Shown: positions 28,389-37,337 of the stretch, piece after piece
Layout: the number at the start of each line of letters is the position of its first letter
How positions within the stretch are numbered: position 1 is the stretch's first letter
Assembly: GCF_964186625.1 (NCBI RefSeq)
Contig: NZ_OZ075108.1
Span: 806,001-870,000, forward strand
Source: Asticcacaulis sp. MM231
GTDB lineage: Bacteria > Pseudomonadota > Alphaproteobacteria > Caulobacterales > Caulobacteraceae
Length of the DNA stretch: 64,000 nucleotides
Direction: 5' to 3'
Translations under genes and position numbers: made by a program
Notes under the pieces: generated by a model
Database searches by the model: none
Told to the model about the DNA's origin: nothing
The model's input: the letters and a program-made list of their open reading frames with translations, nothing else

Positions 28389-29474
28389 ATGGCGCGCAAG
28401 ATCGGCCGACGCGGGGGAAATATCGTCACCATCCATGATGTGGCGCGTCATGTCGGCGTATCCCCGATGACTGTGTCTCGCGTTATCAATGGCGAAAAGA
28501 ACGTCCGCGAGGAAACGCGGGCCAAGGTCATGGCCTCGGTGGAGGCGTTGAACTATTCGCCCAACCTGGCGGCCAGGTCTCTTGCCACGCAGGATTTGGC
28601 GCGGATCGGCCTGCTCTATTCCAACCCCTCCGTCGCTTTCCTGAGCGAGTTCCTGCTTGGGATTCTGTCGGAAAGTTCGCAAAGCGGCGCCCAACTGCTG
28701 ATCGAAAGCTGCGAAGGCCCCGAAGGCGCCACCGTGGCGTTGGAAAAGATGAAGGCCGCCGGCTGCGATGGCGTCATCCTGTCGCCGCCGTTGTCCGATT
28801 CGTCGCGTGTCGCCAAGATTCTGAAGGACATGAACCTGCCGTTCGTCGGCGTCGCCATGGCGCGCCCCGATCCGACCGTCTCGTGCGTCACCATAGATGA
28901 CCTTAAGGCCGCCTCGGCCATGACCCGCCGCCTGATCGAACTGGGTCACACCCGTATCGGTTTCATCAAGGGCCACCCCAACGCCTATGCCAGTCAGATC
29001 CGCTATGACGGCTTCGAGGCGGCAATGAAAAAGGCCGGACTGGAGATCGATCAGAGCTTTGTCGGTCAGGGCTATTTCACCTACCGTTCCGGTTTCGACG
29101 CCGCCGAGCGTCTGTTTAGCCACAAGACGCGCCCGACCGCCATTTTCGCCTCCAACGACGATATGGCCGCCGGCGCCGTGGCGGCCGCGCATCGCCTGGG
29201 TCTGGAAGTGCCCGATCAGGTGACGGTGGTGGGGTTCGACGATACGGCCATGGCGTCGAGCGTCTGGCCGGAACTGACAACCGTGCGCCAGCCAATCTCG
29301 GATATGGCCGGCCTGTCGGTGCGCTTGTTGCTCGATCAGATAAAGGCCCATCGTTCCGGGCGGCCGTTTGAGGCGGTGCGTGAGGTGCGTGATTTCTCGC
29401 TGATCGAACGCCAGTCATCGGCCAATGTGGCAGGTCCTGACTATGCGCCAGTAAAGCGCGCCAGCGATTCCTGA
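28389..29474 (+). CDS. xylR: LacI-family regulator, probable xylose repressor
   Basis: This 361-residue repressor has a LacI helix-turn-helix (TIHDVARHVGVSPMTVSRVI, about residues 13-32), a hinge helix near residue 60 (YSPNLAARSLA), and a periplasmic-binding-protein-type effector domain to the end. It lies directly before xylX, and two LacI-type operators sit between the genes. It most likely represses the xyl genes until xylose or a derivative binds, as XylR does in Caulobacter. The start at 28389 follows AGGGA; a TTG codon just upstream is an alternative. Confidence 0.85.
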   Translation: MARKIGRRGGNIVTIHDVARHVGVSPMTVSRVINGEKNVREETRAKVMASVEALNYSPNLAARSLATQDLARIGLLYSNPSVAFLSEFLLGILSESSQSGAQLLIESCEGPEGATVALEKMKAAGCDGVILSPPLSDSSRVAKILKDMNLPFVGVAMARPDPTVSCVTIDDLKAASAMTRRLIELGHTRIGFIKGHPNAYASQIRYDGFEAAMKKAGLEIDQSFVGQGYFTYRSGFDAAERLFSHKTRPTAIFASNDDMAAGAVAAAHRLGLEVPDQVTVVGFDDTAMASSVWPELTTVRQPISDMAGLSVRLLLDQIKAHRSGRPFEAVREVRDFSLIERQSSANVAGPDYAPVKRASDS

Positions 29475-29476
29475 AA

Positions 29477-29491
29477 TTGGGAGCGCTTTCC
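29477..29491. promoter_or_regulatory. Upstream LacI-type operator (O1) before xylX
   Basis: TTGGGAGCGCTTTCC has the AGCGCT centre (29482-29487) and flanking dyad expected of LacI-family sites. It lies immediately after the xylR stop. Its centre is 63 bp from that of O2. Confidence 0.55.
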
Positions 29492-29514
29492 ATACACGCG
29501 ACAATTTATTTTCC

Positions 29515-29554
29515 TTGACATAGGTTGGCGTCTGCAAGATTGGTAGCGCTAACA
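29515..29554 (+). promoter_or_regulatory. xylX promoter with XylR operator O2
   Basis: TTGACA (29515-29520) is a perfect -35. Seventeen bases on, the -10 region abuts the operator TGGTAGCGCTAACA (29541-29554), which is the inverse of the TGTTAGCGCTACCA site of the Caulobacter xylX promoter. Repressor bound here would block initiation. The start codon is about 120 bases downstream, so the leader is long, as in Caulobacter. Confidence 0.8.
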
Positions 29555-29672
29555 AGCTATAAGGTGTCCGTAGCCTGCAAGGGGCAGCCCTTCTGGCGAA
29601 ACAGGACTATAAACGGGTAGAGAAGATGCGGGTGAGGTCACCTGCCCAATGCACTTAAGGACGAGATTGAAA

Positions 29673-30884
29673 ATGTCTGATTCCCTGCCTACGGCCATGC
29701 TGCCGGGCGACTGGCGCAGCGCCACCCTGATCGGCCGTATCGAAACCGCCGAGGGCCCCACGCCCATCATGATCAAAAACGGCGAAGTGTTCGATATGAG
29801 CCCGATCGCCCCCACCGTGTCGCAATTGCTGAAGGTCTGGCCTGAGCAGGGCGTGCCCGAAGGCGGCCTGCCGTTCGGTGGTTTTGAGGATTTCGAGTTC
29901 TCCAAGCTGTGGGCGAAGGATGGCTCGGCCGCGCACCGCACCGGCAACCAGCTTCTGTCGCCGATCGATCTGCAATGCGTCAAGGCCGCCGGCGTCACCT
30001 TCGCTGTTTCGGCCGTTGAGCGTGTTATCGAAGAACGCGCGCGCGGCGATGCCGACAAGGCGCAGTCTATCCGCAATGATCTGGCCGAGCGCGTCGGTGG
30101 TGATATCCGCTCGGTGAAGCCGGGTTCGGAAGCCTCCGCCAAGCTGAAAGCCGCCCTGATCGCCGATGGCCTGTGGTCGCAATATCTCGAAGTCGCCATC
30201 GGCCCCGACGCCGAGGTCTTCACCAAGTCACCGGTCCTGTCGTCGGTCGGCTGGGGCGATGAGGTCGGCGTCCGTTCGGATTCGACCTGGAATAACCCCG
30301 AACCCGAAGTCGTCATGGTCGTCACGCCGGAAGGCCGTGCGGTCGGCGCCACGCTCGGCAACGACGTCAACCTGCGCTGCTTCGAAGGCCGTTCGGCCCT
30401 GCTGCTCGGCAAGGCGAAGGACAACAACGCTTCCTGCGCGCTCGGTCCATTCATCCGCATGTTCGACGGCGAAAGCTTCACCCTTGATGACGTGCGCTCC
30501 GCCGTGCTCGATCTCAAGATCGATGGCCCCGAAGGCTATGAACTGGTTGGCCGTTCGACCATGGCCGATATCAGCCGCGATCCGCTCGACCTGATCGAGC
30601 AGGCGATGAGCGAGCATCATTATCCGGATGGTTTCGTGCTGATGCTCGGCACCCTGTTCGCTCCGACGCAGGACCGCGACACGCCGGGCCGCGGCTTCAC
30701 CCACAAGGTCGGTGACGTCGTGAAGGTGTCCTCGCCCAAGCTCGGCTGCCTGGAAAATCGCGTCACCTATTCCAAAGACGCCCGTCACTGGAATTTCGGC
30801 ATTGCCGACCTGATGCAAAACCTGGCCGATCGCGGCCTCCTGAAGCCGCGCAATACGGCTCAGGGCAAAAAACTGGCTTCGTAA
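29673..30884 (+). CDS. xylX: 2-keto-3-deoxy-D-xylonate dehydratase (XylX)
   Basis: This 403-residue enzyme of the fumarylacetoacetate-hydrolase fold dehydrates 2-keto-3-deoxy-D-pentonate to 2-oxoglutarate semialdehyde in the Weimberg pathway. It resembles Caulobacter XylX through its whole length, including LLGRI-type opening (LIGRIETAEGPTPIM), DLQCVKAAGVTFAVS, GLWSQYLEVAIGPDAEVFTK, and NNPEPEVVMVV, where Glu residues of the fold bind a metal ion. The start follows AAGGACGAG. It heads the operon; the next gene begins 37 bases downstream. Confidence 0.95.
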   Translation: MSDSLPTAMLPGDWRSATLIGRIETAEGPTPIMIKNGEVFDMSPIAPTVSQLLKVWPEQGVPEGGLPFGGFEDFEFSKLWAKDGSAAHRTGNQLLSPIDLQCVKAAGVTFAVSAVERVIEERARGDADKAQSIRNDLAERVGGDIRSVKPGSEASAKLKAALIADGLWSQYLEVAIGPDAEVFTKSPVLSSVGWGDEVGVRSDSTWNNPEPEVVMVVTPEGRAVGATLGNDVNLRCFEGRSALLLGKAKDNNASCALGPFIRMFDGESFTLDDVRSAVLDLKIDGPEGYELVGRSTMADISRDPLDLIEQAMSEHHYPDGFVLMLGTLFAPTQDRDTPGRGFTHKVGDVVKVSSPKLGCLENRVTYSKDARHWNFGIADLMQNLADRGLLKPRNTAQGKKLAS

Positions 30885-30921
30885 AGAGCCCCGTACTTCT
30901 ACAGAGAGTGAGTTAACGTCT

Positions 30922-31671
30922 ATGTCGTCTGCCATCTATCCCAGTCTTAAGGGCCGCAAGGTGTTGATCACCGGCGGCGGCTCCGGCATAGGCGCTGGCC
31001 TCGTCACCGGCTTCGTCCGCCAGGGCGCGAAGGTGCATTTCATCGATCTGGTCGATGACGTGTCGGCCACGCTCGATACCGGCGTGCTTGGCGTGCCGCC
31101 CGTCTTCCACAAGTGCGATCTGACGGATACGCCCCTGCTGGAAAAGACCCTCGCCACCATCCTGGCCGACGGTCCGGTGCAAATCCTGCTCAACAACGCC
31201 GCGCGTGATGATCGTCATTCGCTGGCGGAAGTGACGTCGGAGTTTTTCGACAAGAACATCGCCGTCAACCTCAAGCACATGGCCATGTGCACCCGCGCCA
31301 TCGCGCCGGGCATGAAGGCGGCCGGCGGCGGCGCCATCATCAATTTCGGTTCGATCTCGTGGCACCTCGGCCTGCCTGATCTGGTGCTGTACGAAACCGC
31401 CAAGGCCGCCATCGAAGGCTTCACGCGCGCCCTGGCCCGCGAACTGGGCCCCGATAACATCCGCGTCACCACCATCATTCCCGGCAATGTGAAAACCAAG
31501 CGCCAGGAGAAGTGGTATACGCCGGAAGGCGAGGCCGAGATCGTGCGGTCACAGTGCCTGCCGGGTCGTATCGTGCCGGATCACGTTGCGTCGCTGGCCA
31601 TGTTCCTGGCCTCGGACGATGCCGAACTCTGCACCGGCCACGGCTACTGGATCGACGCCGGCTGGCGGTAG
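30922..31671 (+). CDS. xylB: D-xylose 1-dehydrogenase (XylB), SDR family
   Basis: This 249-residue short-chain dehydrogenase oxidises D-xylose to xylonolactone with NAD+. The Rossmann motif GGGSGIG (about 15-21), the NNAARDD active-site stretch, and catalytic Tyr-Lys in YETAKAAIEG are present. The SSAIYPSLKG opening, SWHLGLPDLVLYETAKA and the GHGYWIDAGWR tail match Caulobacter XylB. The xylA aldehyde dehydrogenase that separates xylX and xylB in Caulobacter is missing between this gene and xylX. A dispersed repeat fills the gap before xylC. Confidence 0.95.
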   Translation: MSSAIYPSLKGRKVLITGGGSGIGAGLVTGFVRQGAKVHFIDLVDDVSATLDTGVLGVPPVFHKCDLTDTPLLEKTLATILADGPVQILLNNAARDDRHSLAEVTSEFFDKNIAVNLKHMAMCTRAIAPGMKAAGGGAIINFGSISWHLGLPDLVLYETAKAAIEGFTRALARELGPDNIRVTTIIPGNVKTKRQEKWYTPEGEAEIVRSQCLPGRIVPDHVASLAMFLASDDAELCTGHGYWIDAGWR

Positions 31672-31750
31672 TTTCTTATACCTCCCCATCTGTGATGGGG
31701 AGGGGACCGCACGAGCCGCGAAGCGGTGAGATGTGGTGGTGGGGTTTCTT
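31672..31750. repeat. Dispersed palindromic repeat, copy 2, inside the xyl operon
   Basis: The segment begins TTTCTTATACCTCCCCATC and ends GGTGGTGGGGTTTCTT, the inverse of the repeat at 26025-26094. It contains a CTCCCCATC-TGT-GATGGGGAG hairpin. It starts at the xylB stop and fills most of the gap before xylC, so it would be transcribed in the operon mRNA. Confidence 0.75.
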
Positions 31751-31768
31751 GCTTTCACAGAGGCGCGC

Positions 31769-32668
31769 ATGACTACTCTTTTCCAACCCACCTGCGTCTG
31801 GGACCTCAAGGCCACCTTGGGCGAAGGGCCGATCTGGTCGGCGAAGGACCACGCCCTGTGGTTCGTCGATATCAAGAAGCAGCATATCCATCGCTACGAT
31901 GTGAGTATCGGCTCGAAACAGACCTGGCACGCGCCCAGCCCCTGCGGTTTTATCGCGCCGAAAAAGCGTGGCGGTTTCATCGTCGGCTGCAAGACCGGCC
32001 TGTATGATTTCGACCCCAAAACAGGCGATTTCACCTTTCTCACCCATGTCGAGCCCGGCTTGCCGAATAACCGCCTCAACGACGGCTATGTTGATCATCA
32101 GGGCCGCCTGTGGTTCGGCTCGATGGACGATGACGAGAACAACCCGACCGGCAAGCTCTATCGCTACGATGCACGCGGCCTGAAGGTGATGGACGACGAT
32201 TACGTCATCACCAACGGCCCGGCCGTCAGCCCGGACGGCAAGACCCTCTATCACAACGACACGCTGAAAAAGCACATCTACGCCTTCGATTTCGATGGTG
32301 ATGGCCACCTGTCCAACAAGCGCCTGTTCGCGCAGCTCGATGCGCAAGGCCACACGCCGCCGCATGGCGAAGGCTATATGGACGGTCCGGTCGTCGATAG
32401 CGCCGGCAATGTATGGAATGCGTTGTTCTTCGGCTGGGGCGTCAACTGTTATGCCCCGGATGGCAGGCTGATCCGCACGGTTAAGCTGCCCGTCTCCAAC
32501 GTCACCAAGATCGCCTTTGGCGGTCATGATCTGAAAACCGTCTACGCCACCACGGCCGCCAAGGGCCTGAGCGCCAACGACATAAAACAGCAGCCGCTCG
32601 CCGGCGGTCTGTTCCGCTTCGAGGTCGATATACCCGGCCAAGCCCAGAATGAGATCACTCATGTCTAA
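31769..32668 (+). CDS. xylC: Xylono-1,5-lactonase (XylC), SMP-30 family
   Basis: This 299-residue beta-propeller hydrolyses xylonolactone to xylonate. It opens with TCVWDLKATLGEGPIW as in Caulobacter XylC. The metal-binding residues typical of SMP-30 enzymes are visible: Glu in LGEGPIW, Asn in NDGYVDHQGRLWFGSMDD, Asn and Asp in ITNGPAVSPDGK. The start at 31769 follows AGAGG-like sequence; an upstream GTG would add residues encoded by the repeat. The 3' end overlaps xylD by 8 bp, so the two are coupled. Confidence 0.93.
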   Translation: MTTLFQPTCVWDLKATLGEGPIWSAKDHALWFVDIKKQHIHRYDVSIGSKQTWHAPSPCGFIAPKKRGGFIVGCKTGLYDFDPKTGDFTFLTHVEPGLPNNRLNDGYVDHQGRLWFGSMDDDENNPTGKLYRYDARGLKVMDDDYVITNGPAVSPDGKTLYHNDTLKKHIYAFDFDGDGHLSNKRLFAQLDAQGHTPPHGEGYMDGPVVDSAGNVWNALFFGWGVNCYAPDGRLIRTVKLPVSNVTKIAFGGHDLKTVYATTAAKGLSANDIKQQPLAGGLFRFEVDIPGQAQNEITHV

Positions 32669-34448
32669 AAGAATTCCCGCCACATCCAACGGCCGTTTCC
32701 GCTCGCAGGAATGGTTCGAGGCCCCCGGCCATATCGACATGGCGGCGCTCTATCTGGAGCGCTTCATGAACTACGGCATCACGCCGCAGGAACTGCGCTC
32801 GGGCCGTCCGATCATCGGCATCGCGCAATCTGGCTCGGACCTAAGCCCCTGCAACCGCATCCATATGGAACTGGCCAAGCGCACGCGCGACGGCATCCGT
32901 GACGCCGGCGGCATCTGCATCGAGTTCCCGGTTCATCCGATCTTCGAGAACTGCCGCCGCCCGACCGCCGCGATCGACCGCAACCTGTCGATGATGACTC
33001 TGGTCGAGATCCTGCACGGCTACCCTATCGACGCCGTGGTCCTGACCACCGGCTGCGACAAGACCACGCCGGCCGGCATCATGGCCGCGACCATGGTCGA
33101 TATTCCCGCAATCGTCTTGTCGGGTGGCCCTATGCTCGACGGTTACCACGAAGGCGATCTGGTCGGTTCCGGCACGGTCATCTGGCGCGCCCGCCGCAAG
33201 CTCGGCGCCGGTGAGATTACCGAGGAAGAGTTCATCGACATGGCCTGCGCCTCGGCGCCTTCGGCCGGTCACTGCAACACCATGGGCACGGCCTCGACCA
33301 TGAACGCGGTTGCCGAAGTCATGGGGCTTTCGCTGCCCGGCTGTTCGGCCATTCCGGCGCCTTACCGTGAGCGCGGCCAGATGGCCTATGAGACCGGCGT
33401 GCGCATTGTCGAGATGGCCTATGAAGACCTCAAGCCCTCGAAGATCCTGACCAAGGCCTCCTTCACCAACGCCATCGCGGCGGTGGCGGCCATCGGTGGA
33501 TCTACCAACGCCCAGCCGCACATCGTCGCCATGGCGCGCCACGCCGGTGTCGATATCAGCGACGCTGACTGGATGCACGCCCACGATATCCCGCTGATCC
33601 TCAACATGCAGCCTTCGGGCAAGTATCTCGGCGAGCGCTTCCACCGCGCCGGCGGCGTACCCGCCATCCTGGCCGAACTGCTTGACGCCGACCTGATCGA
33701 TGGCTCAGCCGCCACCATCACCGGCAAGACGATTGCTGAGAACAACACCGGCAAGAACAGTAAAGACCGCGAGATGATCCGCACCATCGCCGAGCCGATG
33801 ATAGAACGCGCCGGCTTTATGGTGCTCAAGGGAAATCTGTTCGATTACGCCATCATGAAGACCTCGGTAATTTCCAAGGAATTCCGCGATCGCTATCTCA
33901 GCGAGCCCAGCAATGAGAACGTCTTCGAGTGCAAGGCGGTCGTCTTCGACGGCTCGACCGATTATCACAACCGCCTCAATGATCCGGCGCTGGGTATCGA
34001 TGAGCGCACCATTCTGGTCATCCGCGGCTCCGGCCCGGTGGGTTGGCCGGGTTCTGCCGAAGTGGTCAATATGCAGCCGCCCGACGCGCTGCTGAAGCGT
34101 GGCATCACCTCGCTGCCGACGCTGGGCGATGGCCGCCAGTCGGGCACGTCTGACAGCCCGTCCATTCTCAACGCTTCGCCGGAATCGGCAGTCGGCGGTG
34201 GTCTGGCCTGGTTGCGCACCGGCGATATGATCCGCATCGATCTCAATAAGGGCACCTGCGACATGCTGGTGGAGCCTGATGTTATCGAAACACGCAAAAA
34301 AGACGGTTTACCACCGGTGCCGGAAAGCATGACGCCGTGGCAGGAGATATACCGCGCCACGGTATCGCAACTGCACACCGGCGCGGTGATGGAACCGGCC
34401 TTGAAATATACCCGCCTCGCCGAGAAGATGCCGCGCCACAATCACTAA
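32661..34448 (+). CDS. xylD: D-xylonate dehydratase (XylD)
   Basis: This 595-residue enzyme of the IlvD/Edd family dehydrates D-xylonate to 2-keto-3-deoxyxylonate. Iron-sulphur ligands are visible as Cys in the SPCNRIH segment (near residue 60), TTGCDKTTPAG (near 128) and AGHCNTMGTAS (near 200). The sequence closely matches Caulobacter XylD, including ALYLERFMNYGIT, HPIFENCRRPTAA and the KMPRHNH tail. It is the last of the four core pathway genes, and a terminator hairpin follows 13 bases after its stop. Confidence 0.95.
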   Translation: MSKRIPATSNGRFRSQEWFEAPGHIDMAALYLERFMNYGITPQELRSGRPIIGIAQSGSDLSPCNRIHMELAKRTRDGIRDAGGICIEFPVHPIFENCRRPTAAIDRNLSMMTLVEILHGYPIDAVVLTTGCDKTTPAGIMAATMVDIPAIVLSGGPMLDGYHEGDLVGSGTVIWRARRKLGAGEITEEEFIDMACASAPSAGHCNTMGTASTMNAVAEVMGLSLPGCSAIPAPYRERGQMAYETGVRIVEMAYEDLKPSKILTKASFTNAIAAVAAIGGSTNAQPHIVAMARHAGVDISDADWMHAHDIPLILNMQPSGKYLGERFHRAGGVPAILAELLDADLIDGSAATITGKTIAENNTGKNSKDREMIRTIAEPMIERAGFMVLKGNLFDYAIMKTSVISKEFRDRYLSEPSNENVFECKAVVFDGSTDYHNRLNDPALGIDERTILVIRGSGPVGWPGSAEVVNMQPPDALLKRGITSLPTLGDGRQSGTSDSPSILNASPESAVGGGLAWLRTGDMIRIDLNKGTCDMLVEPDVIETRKKDGLPPVPESMTPWQEIYRATVSQLHTGAVMEPALKYTRLAEKMPRHNH

Positions 34449-34460
34449 GACCCGAGACAA

Positions 34461-34491
34461 ATCAGACGGATGACGCAAGTCTCCGTCTGAT
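34461..34491 (+). terminator. Terminator hairpin after xylD
   Basis: ATCAGACGGA (34461-34470) pairs exactly with TCCGTCTGAT (34482-34491) across an 11-base loop. CTTTCC follows. The weak T-run suggests partial termination. The rest of the 349-bp gap before the symporter holds the operator-promoter described next. Confidence 0.6.
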
Positions 34492-34574
34492 CTTTCCGCG
34501 GTGTTCTTTTTTGGATCTGGCCGCACCCCGTCCTAACCGGTGAAAAGATGGTGCAACGCATCATCCGTGTGCGC

Positions 34575-34604
34575 TTGTTAGCGATAACAAACTTGCGATA
34601 AAAT
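34575..34604 (+). promoter_or_regulatory. Promoter with XylR-like operator before the symporter
   Basis: TTGTTAGCGATAACAA (34575-34590) is a 6-base-arm palindrome resembling the xylX operator. Its first six bases form a -35, followed after 18 bases by TAAAAT (34599-34604) as -10. The symporter thus probably has its own XylR-controlled promoter. The ribosome site of the gene is about 190 bases further. Confidence 0.65.
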
Positions 34605-34797
34605 CACGCGAATTTTCATGTAACTAATTAAAATATCTCGCTGTTTTGGCGGGATATGCTTGCGCATGGGCCATCCTTTGCCTAATGCTCTTCGCCAAGC
34701 GTGGGGAAGACGGACGCCTTATAAGATCCGCATGAAAAGCGCGCTTAAAGGTCAAGGGAATACGGACCACGTGTCCGTTTACAAGGGAGTTAGAGGG

Positions 34798-36234
34798 ATG
34801 TCCTCAACAACGAAGTCCGTGAACCTGGGACTGGTCATGGGGCTCGCCATTGGCGCGGCTCTGGGCGGTCTTTTGTTCGGCTACGACACCGCCGTCATCA
34901 ACGGCGCGGTCGAATCCATCAAACACAATTTTATCGATCCGCGCACGGCGCTGGATGAGCTGGAGCGCAATAACCTGTTCGGCTGGGCCACAGGTATGGC
35001 CTTGCTCGGCTGCGTCGTCGGTTCGGCCATCGCCGGTCCTCTGGCCACCAAGATCGGCCGTCGCGGCGGCATGATGATCGCCGCCATCCTGTTTTTCGCT
35101 TCATCGATCCTGTCGGGCTATCCCGAAGCCTTCCTGGCACCGCTTGGCGGCATGGGCGTTGATGCGCTCACGCCCTTCATGATCTATCGCTTTGCTGGTG
35201 GTGTGGCCATCGGCATGGCGTCCCTGATCTCGCCCATGTATATCGGTGAAATCGCGCCGCCGAAGCATCGCGGTATGCTCGTTACCTTCCAGCAGCTTGC
35301 CATCGTGGGTGGCATCCTTCTGGTCGCTGTGGTCAACCTGTACATCCAGCGCGCCGGTGGCGGTGACGAAGCCTGGCTGCACGCCACGGGCTGGCGCTAC
35401 ATGCTGGCGTCATGCGCCATCCCCGCGGCTCTGTTCTTCGTGGCAGCCTTCCTGATGCCAGACACGCCGCGCTGGTATGTCATGAATGGCAAGGAAGACA
35501 AGGCGCGTACCCTGCTGACGCAGCTTGACGGCGCCAAAGAAGCCGAGGCCACGATTGCGGAAATCAAGGGCAGCATGAACCAGCATTCGGGCAAACTGCT
35601 GTCGTTCGGGATCGGCGTGATTGTCGTCGGCATCCTGCTGTCGGTCTTCCAGCAATTCGTCGGTATCAACGCCGTGCTGTACTACTCCAACATCATGTTC
35701 AAGAATATCGGTCTCGACACGGATGATGCCTTCCTGCAAACCGTCATCGTCATGGCCACCAACGTGCTGTTCACCCTTGTGGCGACGTTCACGGTCGATA
35801 GCTGGGGCCGCAAGCCTCTGCTGATCCTCGGCGGCTTTATCATGGCGGTCGCCATGTTCGCCATGGGCTTCATGTTCCAGACCCATTTCCAGGGCATTGG
35901 CCTGCTTGGTGCGGCCATGTTGTATGTCGCCGGCTTCGCCCTGTCGTGGGGACCGGTTGTCTGGGTTATGCTGTCCGAACTGTTCCCGAACTCGATCAAG
36001 GGCAAGGCCATGGCCATCGCCGTCGCGGCGCAATGGATTTCCAACTTCGTCGTGACCTGGTCCTTCCTGGTCATCGATGGTGACAGCCACCTGAACGCCA
36101 TGTTCAACCACGGCTTCGCCTATTACCTCTATGGCGCCTTCTCGATCCTGTCGGCCCTGTTCGTCTGGAAGTTCGTCCCGGAAACCAAGGGTAAGACTTT
36201 GGAAGCCATCGAAAGCTTCTGGAAGAAGTCGTAA
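34798..36234 (+). CDS. xylE: Sugar/H+ symporter, probable xylose transporter
   Basis: This 478-residue transporter of the MFS sugar-porter family has 12 transmembrane segments. Signatures include GYDTAVINGAVE in segment 1, RFAGGVAIGMASLISPMYIGEIAP before segment 5, PDTPRWYV at the central loop, QQFVGINAVLYYSN in segment 7, and PETKGKTLEAIE at the end. It imports a sugar with protons. Its place in the xyl cluster and an upstream XylR-type operator point to xylose. The start at 34798 follows GGGAG; longer readings of the frame are unrelated to the family. Confidence 0.92.
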   Translation: MSSTTKSVNLGLVMGLAIGAALGGLLFGYDTAVINGAVESIKHNFIDPRTALDELERNNLFGWATGMALLGCVVGSAIAGPLATKIGRRGGMMIAAILFFASSILSGYPEAFLAPLGGMGVDALTPFMIYRFAGGVAIGMASLISPMYIGEIAPPKHRGMLVTFQQLAIVGGILLVAVVNLYIQRAGGGDEAWLHATGWRYMLASCAIPAALFFVAAFLMPDTPRWYVMNGKEDKARTLLTQLDGAKEAEATIAEIKGSMNQHSGKLLSFGIGVIVVGILLSVFQQFVGINAVLYYSNIMFKNIGLDTDDAFLQTVIVMATNVLFTLVATFTVDSWGRKPLLILGGFIMAVAMFAMGFMFQTHFQGIGLLGAAMLYVAGFALSWGPVVWVMLSELFPNSIKGKAMAIAVAAQWISNFVVTWSFLVIDGDSHLNAMFNHGFAYYLYGAFSILSALFVWKFVPETKGKTLEAIESFWKKS

Positions 36235-36253
36235 TCTTTACGGTATACTAAGG

Positions 36254-36283
36254 GGCGGAATCTTACAGGGGTTCCGCCTTTCT
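36254..36283 (+). terminator. Rho-independent terminator after the symporter
   Basis: GGCGGAA (36254-36260) pairs with TTCCGCC (36272-36278) across an 11-base loop, with TTTCT after it. Confidence 0.75.
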
Positions 36284-36290
36284 GCCTTTA

Positions 36291-36300
36291 AGCGATAACG
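36291..36300. promoter_or_regulatory. Possible XylR half-site before galM
   Basis: AGCGATAACG shares nine consecutive bases with the symporter operator. It lacks the left TTGTT arm and lies 45 bases before galM. Confidence 0.3.
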
Positions 36301-36344
36301 CGCTCAAGCAGCGATAGCGATAGCGCAAAAAAAGAGAAAATAAA

Positions 36345-37187
36345 ATGCTGCGCTTAAGCTCCTCAGACACAAGCCTCGATATCAACCCCGATGTGGGCGG
36401 CAGTATTTCGCGCCTGATCCACAAGGGCACCGATGTCCTCCGCCCGACCTTGGACGGCGAGCAGCGCGTGCTTCTCACCGCCTGTTTCCCGCTCGTGCCG
36501 TTCTGCAATCGCATCCGCAACGGCGAGTTCATGGTGGAGGGCCACAAGGTCAAGCTGCCGTCGAACCACGAAGGCAGCCCGCACACCCTGCATGGTCATG
36601 GCTGGCAAAACCGCTGGAAGGTGGTCGAGGCCACTGCGAGCCGCGCCGTGCTGAGCTACCACCATGCGCCGGATAGCTGGCCGTGGGAATACGAAGCGAC
36701 GCTGATCTACGAACTGCGCCCGGCGGGCTTGCGCGCCTTTCTCAGCGTTAAGAACCTGTCACGCAGCACCATGCCGGCGGGGCTTGGGTTTCACCCCTAT
36801 TTCAACCGCACGACAAACTCACGCTTCAAGGCAGCCGTCGATGGCGTGTGGATTTCCGATGACGAAATCCTGCCGCGCAACTGGCATGGCGGGCCGTTGA
36901 AAAAGGACTGGACCCACACCGATACGGTGGCGCACGATATCACCATCGATAACGCCTATACCGGCTTCAACGGTCGCGCCGAGATCTATGACGGCGATCA
37001 CCTGACCCATACCCTGCGGGCCTCACCGGATTGTCACTGGCTGCACGTGTTTGTGCCGCTGGGCGAGGACTATTTCTGCATCGAGCCGGTTAACCACATG
37101 CCAGATCCGTTCAACCAGCCCAATTCCGGTCTCAAGTGCCTGAAGGCGGGCGAGACGTCCATCGTCTGGATGGATATCGCTTTCTAA
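36345..37187 (+). CDS. galM: Aldose 1-epimerase
   Basis: This 280-residue cytoplasmic enzyme interconverts alpha and beta anomers of aldoses. Catalytic features are the His of HTLHGHGW (near residue 85), the second His of LGFHPYFNR (near residue 148), and the C-terminal catalytic Glu in FCIEPVNHMPDPFN (near 247). The gene ends the xyl block, so supply of the xylose anomer used by XylB is its probable job. The sugar cannot be read from sequence. Confidence 0.9.
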   Translation: MLRLSSSDTSLDINPDVGGSISRLIHKGTDVLRPTLDGEQRVLLTACFPLVPFCNRIRNGEFMVEGHKVKLPSNHEGSPHTLHGHGWQNRWKVVEATASRAVLSYHHAPDSWPWEYEATLIYELRPAGLRAFLSVKNLSRSTMPAGLGFHPYFNRTTNSRFKAAVDGVWISDDEILPRNWHGGPLKKDWTHTDTVAHDITIDNAYTGFNGRAEIYDGDHLTHTLRASPDCHWLHVFVPLGEDYFCIEPVNHMPDPFNQPNSGLKCLKAGETSIVWMDIAF

Positions 37188-37301
37188 ACGCGGTTCTTTT
37201 TCCCTGTGCGTGCGTCGGCGTCGCTTTCAGGTACGTAGTGTACCTGCGGCTAACCTTCTGCTCGCATGAAAAAATTCCTCGCGTTTAGTCTGAGCCCAAG
37301 C

Positions 37302-37330
37302 AAAAAAAGCCTCTGAGTTTCCTCAGAGGC
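37302..37330 (-). terminator. Terminator between the xyl and fuc blocks
   Basis: GCCTCTGAG (37309-37317) and CTCAGAGGC (37322-37330) form a 9-bp stem with a 4-base loop. Seven T follow on the minus strand, marking the end of the fuc operon. The plus-strand side has CTTTGATTT and may also stop galM transcripts. Confidence 0.9.
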
Positions 37331-37337
37331 CTTTGAT

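Noticed and set aside
36288..36330. Short GCGATA repeats before galM as a tandem repeat locus
   Set aside because: Only two units are present, too few to support a repeat array.
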